Source: Acholeplasmatales bacterium (lineage in GTDB: Bacteria > Bacillota_I > Bacilli_A > Acholeplasmatales > JAEDCM01). Taken from it: a stretch of 64,000 bases of DNA. Location of the stretch: assembly GCA_017961685.1 (NCBI GenBank), contig JAGCWW010000069.1, positions 1 to 64,000 on the forward strand, in the 5' to 3' direction. The notes under the pieces were generated by a model. The model searched no databases, was not told the DNA's origin, and saw only the letters and a list, made by a program, of their open reading frames with translations. Below, one piece after another: positions 52,482 through 61,990 of this stretch (its first letter is position 1; each line of letters opens with the position of its first letter). A program made the translations under genes and the position numbers.

Positions 52482-52494
52482 TGGTAAATTGACT
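52460..52494 (-). terminator. Terminator of the tail/lysis operon
   Basis: On the minus strand AGTCAAT-TTACC-ATTGACT (52476-52494) is followed by TCTTTTTATTTTT. It lies just after the 13-residue peptide gene. Confidence 0.65.
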
Positions 52495-52495
52495 C

Positions 52496-52537
52496 CTATT
52501 TTTTCTTTTTACCTTTGCCACATTTTTTACATGCCAT
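52496..52537 (-). CDS. 13-residue Cys/Lys peptide
   Basis: The 14-codon frame encodes MACKKCGKGKKKK. It has a good ribosome site (GAGGTGATACCT) that overlaps the stop of the upstream tail gene, and a terminator follows directly. A CxxC knuckle and a lysine tail suggest zinc- and nucleic-acid-binding. It could be a tiny real gene or an RBS-bearing remnant. Confidence 0.5.
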   Translation of the reverse strand: MACKKCGKGKKKK

Positions 52538-52547
52538 AGGTATCACC

Positions 52548-53423
52548 TCATTTGCGAATTTCAATAATTTTTCCATTAAGTTTAGTATAAACTTTTTGAA
52601 CTTGTTTATTGTTTACATTTTTAAAATATATAGCATCTACATCTTGAGCATTACCAGAGTTTTTAAAATATACACCTAAACCACTAGGTAATATATCTAT
52701 TGGATCAGTAGTACCACTCCAGTATTCTTTATTATCTTTTCCTTTTATTACACATTTATAGATTTTACGATCATTAAACATATCTCTAGTAATAAGGATG
52801 TCAGTTCCAACATATCCAGGTCTTATGCTAACATTTTCTTTAGCCACAATAGCACCTGTAGTTGTATCATATAATGTAGCTGTGTAATAATTATCTGGAT
52901 TAGTATAAGTTAACGATAAATGTATATATCTTTGATCTTGCATTGTATCATCTACTTCTACTTGAATTCCAGATATAGATTCAGGTAATTTTATTTCAGA
53001 TGTACTTACTTTAAGAGTAACTAAAGCTTCCCAGTTTTTCTTTTCTGCTTTAGTTCCTTCAACACCTACAACTATTTCTTTAGTAATAGAACGTTGATCA
53101 CCTCTATCTAATGTAACTGTTTCAGTATATTCCTCACCGTTAGTACATATACCTTTTAATGAACCCCATGCAGTTACAACACTATGGTTCTTACCATCTG
53201 TTAAATATTTACTTCTAGTTCCCCAACTAGACTTCCATGTTTTAGGAATTCCTAAATGATTTTTATATCCATTTGCTCCTTTAATAGCTAATGCTTCATT
53301 AGAGTTACAATAGCCAAAGTATCCTCTTCTTCTAGAGAATGACCATTTAATTGTAGCTGTTGTATCAGTTTTACTTTTAATCTCAGCTGTTACTGAGAAG
53401 TATTTAGATTGAACTGTTGGCAT
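52548..53423 (-). CDS. Probable tail or adhesion protein (291 aa)
   Basis: A beta-rich protein with Ig-like character (TATIKWSFSRRRGYFGYCNS, LPESISGIQVEVDDTMQDQR, YIHLSLTYTNPDNYYTATLY). It ends NNKQVQKVYTKLNGKIIEIR, typical of phage tail-end motifs. It lies in the tail/lysis operon and its start overlaps the upstream stop as TAATG. The exact role is unknown; receptor binding is a possibility. Confidence 0.55.
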   Translation of the reverse strand: MPTVQSKYFSVTAEIKSKTDTTATIKWSFSRRRGYFGYCNSNEALAIKGANGYKNHLGIPKTWKSSWGTRSKYLTDGKNHSVVTAWGSLKGICTNGEEYTETVTLDRGDQRSITKEIVVGVEGTKAEKKNWEALVTLKVSTSEIKLPESISGIQVEVDDTMQDQRYIHLSLTYTNPDNYYTATLYDTTTGAIVAKENVSIRPGYVGTDILITRDMFNDRKIYKCVIKGKDNKEYWSGTTDPIDILPSGLGVYFKNSGNAQDVDAIYFKNVNNKQVQKVYTKLNGKIIEIRK

Positions 53424-54274
53424 TATGATTCTGGATATTTATAATATAGGGCTCCTTCTGGAACAGTTGCTGGGGATAATATATCTTGAGCTGGTCTGAT
53501 TCCAAATAAATGATATGTAGAATGATATCTCATAATTTCTGACCAGATCTTTGTATCGACATAATCTTTATTTACTATATGAGTACCTATAGTAGGTTCA
53601 CCACTAATGGTACTACCAGTTGGTAAATTTAATGCTGAAGCATTTTGTAAATTTAACGCTTGTGTTATTGTTAAAGTTCCAATTTCAGCTGCAACACTCT
53701 GTAAATTTGTAATACTTTGTGAGTTTCCTAAATCTTCTACAGTTTCTTGTAATTCATCAACAGTAGCTTTAAGTTGTTGAACTAACGATAAAGCTTCACT
53801 TCCAATATCACTGGCAGATAATACAGCTATATTTTGACTATCAATATATAACATGTATGTAACACCAGCTAGATAATCTCCAGCTTCTAAATCAACAAGA
53901 TGATTTACCATTTCACCATCTATTTCTTCAAACTTATATTTCTTTAATGGTAATTCAATATAAGTATTGTCTCTTTTAAATCTTATCTTAGCAGCTTCAG
54001 GACTACCAGCAGTATAAGATAAATGATGAGATGGTCTTACATAAAACATAGTATTATGTGGTAAGTCATCTACTGTTGTAAGTTCAGTTAAGAAACCATT
54101 AATGTATAGGATAGAGGGATCTGGTAATAGAGTTTGGGGATTCTCTATATAAAGAATATTTAACCATCTATTACAGATCTCTTCTATTGTATTAGCATAT
54201 ACAGAAGTGATTTTGTCAATATTACCCATGAATGTTTCAAGTCTTGTGACTCTATCTTCTATACTATTTGCCAT
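53423..54274 (-). CDS. Probable tail structural protein (283 aa)
   Basis: The N-terminal part begins with a short coiled coil (MANSIEDRVTRLETFMGNID), the middle has beta-type sequence (DYLAGVTYMLYIDSQNIAVL) and a second coiled coil (LSLVQQLKATVDELQETVED). The C-terminus has the tail-protein phrase EPTIGTHIVNKDYVDTKIW, which recurs as SNPAQDMHAATKIYVDNAIY in the 1,139-residue protein. It is followed by the 291-residue protein and preceded by the lysis genes. Confidence 0.6.
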   Translation of the reverse strand: MANSIEDRVTRLETFMGNIDKITSVYANTIEEICNRWLNILYIENPQTLLPDPSILYINGFLTELTTVDDLPHNTMFYVRPSHHLSYTAGSPEAAKIRFKRDNTYIELPLKKYKFEEIDGEMVNHLVDLEAGDYLAGVTYMLYIDSQNIAVLSASDIGSEALSLVQQLKATVDELQETVEDLGNSQSITNLQSVAAEIGTLTITQALNLQNASALNLPTGSTISGEPTIGTHIVNKDYVDTKIWSEIMRYHSTYHLFGIRPAQDILSPATVPEGALYYKYPES

Positions 54275-54282
54275 GATACCTC

Positions 54283-54948
54283 CTATTTATTTTTATATAA
54301 CCATCCAAGTTTGTGTGCAGTGTTTACTCCTACTACACCATCGCTTGCAATGTGTTGATCCTTTTGGAATTTCTTTGTGGCAGAAAGTACATCTTTGCCA
54401 AAAATTCCATCAACCCCACATTTACCTACAGAATATCCACGTTTGATTAATTCTCTTTGTAATTCTCTAACATCATTACCCTTGCATCCTTTTTTAAGTA
54501 ATCTTGTTAAATTATACTTTCCTGAATCATCTAACATGTCATAATTAGCAGGGTTTAACCAAGTGTTACTACCTATTCTAGTCATCCCTAAGTGTAAATG
54601 TGGTCCAGTAGCAGCACCTGTAGCTCCCATATAAGCTACTTTATCATCTTTTTTAACTTTGTCCCCTTTTTTCAAGAACACTTTTGAACAGTGTGCATGA
54701 AGTAGAGATAAATCATATCTAGGATAACGTACCCAAATATAATTACCATAGCCTGTTGTTGATTTATCTTGACCGGTTACTACTTTTTGTACATATCCAT
54801 CATCTATAGCATAAAAGTTTTTATCTCCAGCTTTAGATACAAGATCTAACCCATAATGGAACTTTTTTGTTTTAGAAATTGGGTGGATTCTATATCCATA
54901 TGGAGATGTTATGCTAGGTTTTTTGATAACATATTCATAAATTTTCAT
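54283..54948 (-). CDS. Endolysin: M23 peptidase with peptidoglycan-binding domain
   Basis: The 221-residue protein has an M23 zinc peptidase domain (H31...D35 in HYGLD, H84 in LLHAH, H117 and H119 in GPHLHLG), then a PG-binding domain (VRELQRELIKRGYSVGKCGV, ATKKFQKDQHIASDGVVG). It cuts peptide cross-links of the cell wall at lysis, and needs the holin for access because no signal peptide is seen. It is coupled to the holin gene by TAATG. Confidence 0.92.
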   Translation of the reverse strand: MKIYEYVIKKPSITSPYGYRIHPISKTKKFHYGLDLVSKAGDKNFYAIDDGYVQKVVTGQDKSTTGYGNYIWVRYPRYDLSLLHAHCSKVFLKKGDKVKKDDKVAYMGATGAATGPHLHLGMTRIGSNTWLNPANYDMLDDSGKYNLTRLLKKGCKGNDVRELQRELIKRGYSVGKCGVDGIFGKDVLSATKKFQKDQHIASDGVVGVNTAHKLGWLYKNK

Positions 54949-55208
54949 TAGTCATCATCTCTTTCAGTTAACATTGCATTTTCTTCAGACATGTCTTCAT
55001 CAACTGACATATGAGCATATCTGTAAGAACCAATACCAATTAAAGCACCAATAAAAGTAGATAAGATTACAAATGTTCTCATTACTTCTGTGCCGTAAGG
55101 TAAGTTCCATACCTCTGCAAGTTGTTCATAAGCAAGACCACATGCATCAAATACTATTAAAGCTAAGTATTTTAATACATCATATAGTTTAGTATTTTTG
55201 AATATCAT
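54948..55208 (-). CDS. Putative holin (86 aa)
   Basis: ATG 55208 was chosen for AAGGAGGATATT. The protein has two hydrophobic segments (YLALIVFDACGLAYEQLAEV and VMRTFVILSTFIGALIGIGS) and an acidic tail rich in Glu and Asp. Two membrane segments and a place next to the endolysin fit a small holin that opens the membrane. Confidence 0.75.
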   Translation of the reverse strand: MIFKNTKLYDVLKYLALIVFDACGLAYEQLAEVWNLPYGTEVMRTFVILSTFIGALIGIGSYRYAHMSVDEDMSEENAMLTERDDD

Positions 55209-55222
55209 AATATCCTCCTTAT

Positions 55223-55534
55223 TCAAATAGTTTCTGGTGGTAAATCAGAAAGATTCATACAAGAATTGTATGCAGTAGTTATAAAACTATCTCCTCCTAA
55301 TTCATGATACCCCTTGTACAGATTGGTTAAAGTTTGTTTTGTTTCATAGGAGCACCATCCTTGGGCTCTTATTTCTTCGCACGAATGTAATAAATAAGCT
55401 TGCGTTATTCCTAATAGCGCTTGCTTGATTCCTTCGAGTTCCTTAGCTTTTAATCTGTATCTACCTAGTAGAAATGTAATAACAGGAATTATTACTCCAG
55501 ATATTAAAAACCAATAGTCTTTAATGAAACCCAT
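55223..55534 (-). CDS. Small membrane protein of the lysis cassette (103 aa)
   Basis: There is an N-terminal hydrophobic segment (WFLISGVIIPVITFLLGRY), then a helical domain with KELEGIKQALLGITQAYLLH and LTNLYKGYHELGGDSFIT. This domain occurs in small proteins beside holins in phages of Gram-positive hosts and is often called a holin or antiholin. It precedes the holin gene. Confidence 0.65.
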   Translation of the reverse strand: MGFIKDYWFLISGVIIPVITFLLGRYRLKAKELEGIKQALLGITQAYLLHSCEEIRAQGWCSYETKQTLTNLYKGYHELGGDSFITTAYNSCMNLSDLPPETI

Positions 55535-55563
55535 TTTATCACCACCTATCTTTTTTCACTTAC

Positions 55564-55569
55564 ATTATA
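55564..55569 (-). promoter_or_regulatory. Candidate -10 box before the lysis cassette
   Basis: A perfect TATAAT on the minus strand lies 29 bases upstream of the 55534 start. No convincing -35 box is at the right distance. A weak hairpin TATCTTTT/AAGAGATA sits just before it. Confidence 0.35.
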
Positions 55570-55598
55570 ACATATCTCTTGGCTAAAAGATAGTATTG

Positions 55599-58142
55599 TT
55601 ATTGTCTACGCCATACATATACACCATAATAGTATGGATAATATGCATTTCCATCTCCTACATTTGATTGATTAACAGTATGTGTATGTGCACCATTTTC
55701 ACCACTTCTTGGTAATCTTACACCACGAGTTCCACCAGCTCCTGAGTAACTTTCAAATATACTTCCACCTGATGAACCACTACTTGTTCTACCAACACTA
55801 TCATGATAGTGATCTCCACTTGTTGCGATTGATACACTGTGGTTATGTGATGGTAAATGGGTTGTACCTATTTTATGATTGCTTTGACCTCCATAATTGT
55901 TAGCATTAGATGTAACAATTTTAAGATATGCATCACCAGTTATTTGAGTCCAAGTTCCAGGGAAAACTCCGTTTGGATTAAATGAAGCATTTGTAGTAAT
56001 GTAGATAGATCCTGAAGGATATATCTTATCTAGTATATTTGTTCCATTTAATTTAAGTGCACCAGGTATATTAGTATCACCATTACTATCTAACAAAGTT
56101 AATGTTCTACAATTTGTTCCGGGTGCTGCTGATGAAGGTGTAGTTGCTCCACTAACCCCATATTGTCTAATATAAATTGGCTCATTACCATCATCACCTG
56201 TGGCTATTTCTAAGTACCCAGCATTATTTCCTGTTTGTGAACCTCTAATAATCCATTGATCATTAGAAGCAATATAACCATATAGACCTTTCCAAACACC
56301 ATTTGTATCACCTGTTTGTGTAAATGATAATACATTAGTTAATGTAGTATCTCCTTCAACATTTAAATAATCATTTACTGTTGTGTGATTATTTCCATCA
56401 GATGTTTTCCATCCGTACATACCTGGACGGCCTGGTTGTACAGTATCAGTTATAGTATTTATTGTTTGTCCTAATTGATCTACAAAATTAATAGTAACAG
56501 ATGCTGATTTTTTATAATCAAAACCTGATAATATTACTGAACTCCATGCCCCTGAAGTAGGTGTTGTAATTGTACCGGTTGTTGTATTACCATTATCTGC
56601 AATTGTATAAGTAATTGTTGCAGTTTGTAAATTTGCTGTATTTATTCCAGATGTATTTCTTAAATCTGTATACACTGGATATACATTTAATTTAATGCAA
56701 TCACCAGTTTGCATAGCATTTCCACTAGAATCACATCTTATTGTGTTTTGTGATAATGTGGGATAATTATAGCTAAGTAATGTTGTTCCAGATGGTGTGA
56801 TATCTGCTTGTTGTACAATAGATCTAGCTATAGAAGCTTTAATTGTCGGTAATGAAGTTAAATTATATAATGTATAAGGATTTGATACAGCTGAATTATT
56901 TGCATAGAACCCTATATCTTGTCCATATATTTTTGTTTTTGAATTATAGTTTGATATATTAGCAGACATATTATATCTTACAGAACTTAATCTAGATATA
57001 AATATTTTATTTTCATTTCCAGAAGATTTATATTGATTTAATCCTGTATTTAATTCTGTTATTGAACTAGAACCAACAATTGTTTTTGATGATAAAGATA
57101 CAGAAATTAAATTTACTGTGCTTTGTCCTAAGTATGTTGTATATGTGCTATTTACTGCATAAGAATCAATAACAGCATACAAATAAACACTATTATTATT
57201 TCCTGCATAATCAAATAATGTCTGGATATAATCAGAATTTGTTACTGTGTATCTAACATCATTAGTGACATACCCTTGGTATATTTGATATCTATAAGAA
57301 GAAGAACCAGAAGAATTAGTCGCATATAATGTTAATCTATTTGCTATATTATTTGATGCAAATGAAGATATATTAGTATAAAATTGTAAATATTCATTAC
57401 CATTTTGATCTAAAACAATAGATGCACTTGCTAAACCTCCTGTTGATTTTCCTACTGTAGCAGTAAATGTTTTTGTTTTTTGTCCTAATCCTGTTGTTCC
57501 TTGATATGATTGTAAGTAAGCTTTTAATGAAGGTGTAGCAGTATTTTGTTTTGAAGCAAGTAATGCTAATGTGTCTTTACTTAAAGTTCTTGTTTGTGTA
57601 TAGTTTCCAGCTGCACCAGAATAACTCCAAGTATCTAGTCTAATTTGGTCATTAATATCATTAATAAACCAATCATCTCTAAAATCACCAGAGTATTTAG
57701 TTGCTGTTAATGTTGCAACTCCTGATGAATTACAAGAAGCAGAATTTAAATCAGAACCTGCAGGAGGAACTTCTAAAGAATACGTAAAGTATTTATCAAA
57801 TTCTTTTGTACCTTGAGCATCCCACAAATTAAATGTACAAGTGGTTGTTCCTGTTGTCTTGTTAGAAACAGTGAACTCTCTATCCATAGTTGCTGGCCAA
57901 CTTGAATCATCTTTAAATGGATGAATATAAGCTACTTCTGTTCCGTCTAAATCAACAGTTAAATTAATATCATCATTAAAATATGAAGAGGAGTTTTTAT
58001 AAAAATATAAATAAATATTATATTTAACATCTGCTCCAACTCTTTCATATCTATATTTAGCATCAAACTTCATTTTACCTGCAGAACCCCAAGTATGTAC
58101 TTGTGTTCCTGATGCTAATTGTTTCCAATCAGTATATGCCAT
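55599..58142 (-). CDS. Tail fibre or adhesin, DUF859-like with collar-type C-terminus (847 aa)
   Basis: The N-terminal 200 residues (WKQLASGTQVHTWGSAGKMK, WDAQGTKEFDKYFTYSLEV) match the DUF859 type of phage structural proteins. The middle is rich in Ser, Thr, Asn and Tyr, as in long beta-structured fibres. The C-terminus has GVFPGTWTQITGDAYLKI, then THLPSHNHSVSI, HTHTV and YYPYYYGVYVWRRQ, the pattern of tail-fibre collar ends of Gram-positive phages. It probably binds the host surface. It ends the tail block just ahead of the lysis genes. Confidence 0.75.
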   Translation of the reverse strand: MAYTDWKQLASGTQVHTWGSAGKMKFDAKYRYERVGADVKYNIYLYFYKNSSSYFNDDINLTVDLDGTEVAYIHPFKDDSSWPATMDREFTVSNKTTGTTTCTFNLWDAQGTKEFDKYFTYSLEVPPAGSDLNSASCNSSGVATLTATKYSGDFRDDWFINDINDQIRLDTWSYSGAAGNYTQTRTLSKDTLALLASKQNTATPSLKAYLQSYQGTTGLGQKTKTFTATVGKSTGGLASASIVLDQNGNEYLQFYTNISSFASNNIANRLTLYATNSSGSSSYRYQIYQGYVTNDVRYTVTNSDYIQTLFDYAGNNNSVYLYAVIDSYAVNSTYTTYLGQSTVNLISVSLSSKTIVGSSSITELNTGLNQYKSSGNENKIFISRLSSVRYNMSANISNYNSKTKIYGQDIGFYANNSAVSNPYTLYNLTSLPTIKASIARSIVQQADITPSGTTLLSYNYPTLSQNTIRCDSSGNAMQTGDCIKLNVYPVYTDLRNTSGINTANLQTATITYTIADNGNTTTGTITTPTSGAWSSVILSGFDYKKSASVTINFVDQLGQTINTITDTVQPGRPGMYGWKTSDGNNHTTVNDYLNVEGDTTLTNVLSFTQTGDTNGVWKGLYGYIASNDQWIIRGSQTGNNAGYLEIATGDDGNEPIYIRQYGVSGATTPSSAAPGTNCRTLTLLDSNGDTNIPGALKLNGTNILDKIYPSGSIYITTNASFNPNGVFPGTWTQITGDAYLKIVTSNANNYGGQSNHKIGTTHLPSHNHSVSIATSGDHYHDSVGRTSSGSSGGSIFESYSGAGGTRGVRLPRSGENGAHTHTVNQSNVGDGNAYYPYYYGVYVWRRQ

Positions 58143-58153
58143 TTACTCACCTC

Positions 58154-61100
58154 CTACAAATAGAACATTCCCCAGCCAGGATTATTATTGACTGTGAATT
58201 GCTCGATTCTCATATGTTTATTTGCAGCATATAAGTATTCCTTAGCTTCTAAGTTTATTGTTCTAACTACAGATTTATCAGGATTACTTTCATCTACACC
58301 TGCATAGAGTATTTCTTCATTTTGATCTTCATCAAATTGATCTGAAACTCTTCTTATTTTCATACCTTTTTCATTATATCTACCAATTGTATTACTAATA
58401 AATTTAGTTTTTTCTTTAGACTCATTATAAATAGTTGTTGAACGTTCATATATAGTATTGCTTGGTATTGGTGCATCTGGTTGAAAATCTGTTTTTTCTT
58501 TATATACATAAGGATCTTCTGTAGTTCCAGATCCTGTTCTTGTGTAATAATATTTATCACCATTATATACTGTATCAGGTGTTAAAAAGAACGTTTCAGG
58601 TATCGATTCACCAATAAAATAGTCTCCATCATTTTTAAATAAAGATAATTCTTGTGGTATTGGATCTCCATCATTCCAATTATATATAAATTCAGAAACA
58701 GTTCCAACTATAATAGGATCTCCATAAGAATAATCACCAGTACATTCATATATAGTATTTGATGGTATTGTGTCTCCTGGTGTATAATCTAAATAAATAG
58801 AATATACATCATTAGTTTTTATATAATAAGTTTTTATATCTGAATATGTTGTATCTTCTGTTAGATTATATTCTTTTAATGTTTTTAATATATGAGTATC
58901 TTTGTCAGCGTATTGTTTAATATATAATTCATATAAAGTTACACCATTTGGTATAGAATCTCCAGGTACATAGTTTTCTCCATTTAGTGTTATAGTCTCT
59001 GTAAGAGTAGCTATATCATTAGAAGAAGGGTGATCTGGATCATTTGGTATAGGATCACCAACACTATATATAGTACCATCATAATCTGTATATTCTTGAT
59101 TTGCTGAATCATAAATTAATTTATATATTGGTATTTCAAATGGATCTGATTCAGTTGATGGTATAGCTCTGTAATAATTTGAAGAAGCTTGAAATGTAGT
59201 ATCTGCAGTAGATATAGTTGTTATACTCATATCAACAGGAGTATATGTTCCATTTGATTCTGTAAAATAATATTTTAATTCTTTGAATGTACTTTCTGGA
59301 GCATATTTATATCCATACTTTTTATATTCAGTATCTTCTGTAAGCATATATTCAGTTTGTGGATATTCAACATATGCCATACCACGTACTATATAGTATG
59401 TTTTAGTAGCATCAAAAGTAGTTTCTTGTAAATCTAATGGTATTTTATGAAAGCTGCGTAATTGATTATATGTATCATTGACTGTATTATGAGTATAATA
59501 ACGTATTCCGGCTAGATAATTTCTATGTTTAGTTTGTTTATATTCATAATCATATACTTCTTCTTTTGCTATTAATAAACCATCATCATCAAATTTACCA
59601 GATTCAGATACAACAACTTTAGTTTTACCATATTCATAAATTAAATTTTCTGGTATTATATCTCCTACATTATAATTTGTATATTCTGTCCATATATTAT
59701 TTGAATCCTTTATCCAATAAGTTCTATCTTTAACAAAGACTAAATCACGTGTAAGAAAATAACCTTCACCATTTATTATTGTTTGTACTTCAGATTTAAT
59801 ATATGAATCTGTTTGATTTATTTTAGTTTCATTAGTTATATCTGTTAATGCGCTTGAAAATTCTGAAAGAGTACCAAGTACTCCAGAAATTGCAGATGCA
59901 TTTGCTCCTGTTTCTGTTTTAATTGTACTTACTGAAGAAAGTATATTATTTATTTTACCTCTATTATCAGTTACCTGATCAATTAACCCCCCTGTATTTT
60001 TTATATTATTATTTATAAATGTTTCTGTTGTACTAACTGTAGAAGAAATTTCACCTTCAGTTTGGATAATATTTGTTATTGTATCTTTATGAGATGAAAG
60101 TATAGTATCTATTCCACCAGTAAGTTTTCTATGATAATATGTTTTATTAGCTTGCCATGTTGTATCTTCTGTTAATGTATAATCTTGATGCTGTACATAT
60201 TGGTATACTTTTCCTTCAATTGTTTCACCAACTGTATAATCAGTTCCTTGCACTAATAATGTATATGTACCTAAATATGATATTTCATAAACTGTGCCAG
60301 TAATTTGTGATCCAATTAAATAATCTACAAAAGGAATCATTTCTATATAATTAGTTCCATTGTATCTGAAGTATTTTTTATTTTGTAAATAAGTACTATC
60401 CCCTGAAACCACCATAGAGAAATCTTCTTTATAATAATTAGCGTTTGATTTATATTTAACATGTGATGTTTCATCATAAGTATAAGATGTATTTAATTCA
60501 TAAACATTATCACATAATATAATAGTATGCCCTTCTGAATTATAATGAATCTCATCATTAATAGTATAATCAGTTCCTTCAACCAATAGAGTGTAAGTTC
60601 CAGAAGATTCAATATAATAATTAATATCTTCTTTATATACCATATCAATAGCTTCGATTGGTACTATAGTATCTCCAACTGTATATTCAGAGGATTGATA
60701 TGGAACATATGAATATGTATCTACTTTATTATTTACTTTAATTAATGTATCTGCTGTTACTCCTAATAATGTTTCTTGTAAATTCATTTTATCTATGATT
60801 TCATTATAATGTGTTACATTTTGATTAACAGTTACAGCTACACTATAGATAGCATTATCAACATAAATCTTAGTAGCGGCATGCATATCTTGAGCAGGAT
60901 TACTATGTAGTGTTAAATATCCAGTAAGAACCCCACCAGTTAAATTTAATTTTTTATTTAATACTGTGACTATGTTTTCGCTTAATCCAGACAAATAGTT
61001 TATTTCTGCAGCTGTTACTGCAATTCCAAATGTACTTAATGTTAAACCATGAGGGTTTCCATTAACAATTTGAGAGTGATCATATGCTGTTTTACCTCTA

Positions 61101-61573
61101 TCACCACGATAAGCAGTGTCTTGTGTTTCTCCTAATGCAAGTGATTGGCTTATTTCTACATATGTAGAGCCAGCCCATCTATATGTTAGGTTAGTTGCTA
61201 ACACTACATATATTTTCCCAGTTTCTCCTGGGTTTGGTAGGTCAGCAAATAATTGATATTCAAGAACATCATCTACATATGATGGTAAATATTCTGCTGG
61301 TATATAGCCATTAACAGTTTGTACATAATGATCATCATTAGTAAGTTGACTTAAAGATGTTGGAACAGGTACATTAGCAATTTTGTTTCTAACTACACTA
61401 ACTCCATTTACTTTAACATCATCAACAAGGCCTGATCCTCCACCTCCTCCACCATGTGTATCTGCATATTCTTTTGTCGCATAGGAAGAAAGGACTTCTC
61501 TCAAAGTCCCTGGTGTGATTGCTTTTGTTTTATTAGTTAGTGCTCTAGCTTCTTTTGCAGTAGCTACTTCCAT
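58154..61573 (-). CDS. Large tail protein with tandem repeats (1,139 aa)
   Basis: The N-terminus has a Gly-rich hinge (DTHGGGGGGSGLVDDVKVNG) and the tail phrase HAATKIYVDNAIYSV. The middle and C-terminus hold many imperfect repeats of about 40-50 residues, of the form LTEDTTY...KTYY...DYTPGDTIPSNTIYE. Examples are at YTLTEDTTWQANKTYYHR, YNLTEDTTYSDIKTYYIK and FLTPDTVYNGDKYYYTR. The C-terminal 60 residues are different and globular. It is likely a fibre or baseplate-like protein extending from the virion. Repeat number may vary by recombination. Confidence 0.7.
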   Translation of the reverse strand: MEVATAKEARALTNKTKAITPGTLREVLSSYATKEYADTHGGGGGGSGLVDDVKVNGVSVVRNKIANVPVPTSLSQLTNDDHYVQTVNGYIPAEYLPSYVDDVLEYQLFADLPNPGETGKIYVVLATNLTYRWAGSTYVEISQSLALGETQDTAYRGDRGKTAYDHSQIVNGNPHGLTLSTFGIAVTAAEINYLSGLSENIVTVLNKKLNLTGGVLTGYLTLHSNPAQDMHAATKIYVDNAIYSVAVTVNQNVTHYNEIIDKMNLQETLLGVTADTLIKVNNKVDTYSYVPYQSSEYTVGDTIVPIEAIDMVYKEDINYYIESSGTYTLLVEGTDYTINDEIHYNSEGHTIILCDNVYELNTSYTYDETSHVKYKSNANYYKEDFSMVVSGDSTYLQNKKYFRYNGTNYIEMIPFVDYLIGSQITGTVYEISYLGTYTLLVQGTDYTVGETIEGKVYQYVQHQDYTLTEDTTWQANKTYYHRKLTGGIDTILSSHKDTITNIIQTEGEISSTVSTTETFINNNIKNTGGLIDQVTDNRGKINNILSSVSTIKTETGANASAISGVLGTLSEFSSALTDITNETKINQTDSYIKSEVQTIINGEGYFLTRDLVFVKDRTYWIKDSNNIWTEYTNYNVGDIIPENLIYEYGKTKVVVSESGKFDDDGLLIAKEEVYDYEYKQTKHRNYLAGIRYYTHNTVNDTYNQLRSFHKIPLDLQETTFDATKTYYIVRGMAYVEYPQTEYMLTEDTEYKKYGYKYAPESTFKELKYYFTESNGTYTPVDMSITTISTADTTFQASSNYYRAIPSTESDPFEIPIYKLIYDSANQEYTDYDGTIYSVGDPIPNDPDHPSSNDIATLTETITLNGENYVPGDSIPNGVTLYELYIKQYADKDTHILKTLKEYNLTEDTTYSDIKTYYIKTNDVYSIYLDYTPGDTIPSNTIYECTGDYSYGDPIIVGTVSEFIYNWNDGDPIPQELSLFKNDGDYFIGESIPETFFLTPDTVYNGDKYYYTRTGSGTTEDPYVYKEKTDFQPDAPIPSNTIYERSTTIYNESKEKTKFISNTIGRYNEKGMKIRRVSDQFDEDQNEEILYAGVDESNPDKSVVRTINLEAKEYLYAANKHMRIEQFTVNNNPGWGMFYL

Positions 61574-61578
61574 TTAAA

Positions 61579-61971
61579 TCACTCTCCTGTTCTGTATAGA
61601 ATTACATTAACATCTTCTTTTCTTGCAGCTGCATCATCTAGGTTATTTAATCTTGTTTCTAGATCGCTGAAACCATGTTCAACAGCATCCATTCGTTCTT
61701 CAAGTGAAGTTCTAATATTAGATATTTCTTCAGATAAAGAAGTAATTGATGCTTGCATAGTTGCAATTGTTGATAACAGAAGTGATGAAGTATCGGTAGC
61801 ATATTGTCCTCTTTCTTCTTCTGGTATCATATTATTTATAATATATACCCTACCAGCTAGTTCATTTATAGCTTTACATAATATATCTTCCATCTCATTT
61901 AGTTGAGATGCAGCAAGATCTAGTCTTTCTTGATATAAAGGTAGTGTATTTCTTTGTAAGAATTCCATCAT
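61579..61971 (-). CDS. Coiled-coil tail protein (130 aa)
   Basis: A helical protein with a long coiled coil in the second half (NIRTSLEERMDAVEHGFSDL) and a small C-terminal end (KEDVNVILYRTGE). AAGGAGGTAATTAGAT precedes the ATG. It is a likely trimeric connector of the tail. Family not recognised. Confidence 0.6.
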   Translation of the reverse strand: MMEFLQRNTLPLYQERLDLAASQLNEMEDILCKAINELAGRVYIINNMIPEEERGQYATDTSSLLLSTIATMQASITSLSEEISNIRTSLEERMDAVEHGFSDLETRLNNLDDAAARKEDVNVILYRTGE

Positions 61972-61990
61972 ATCTAATTACCTCCTTATA

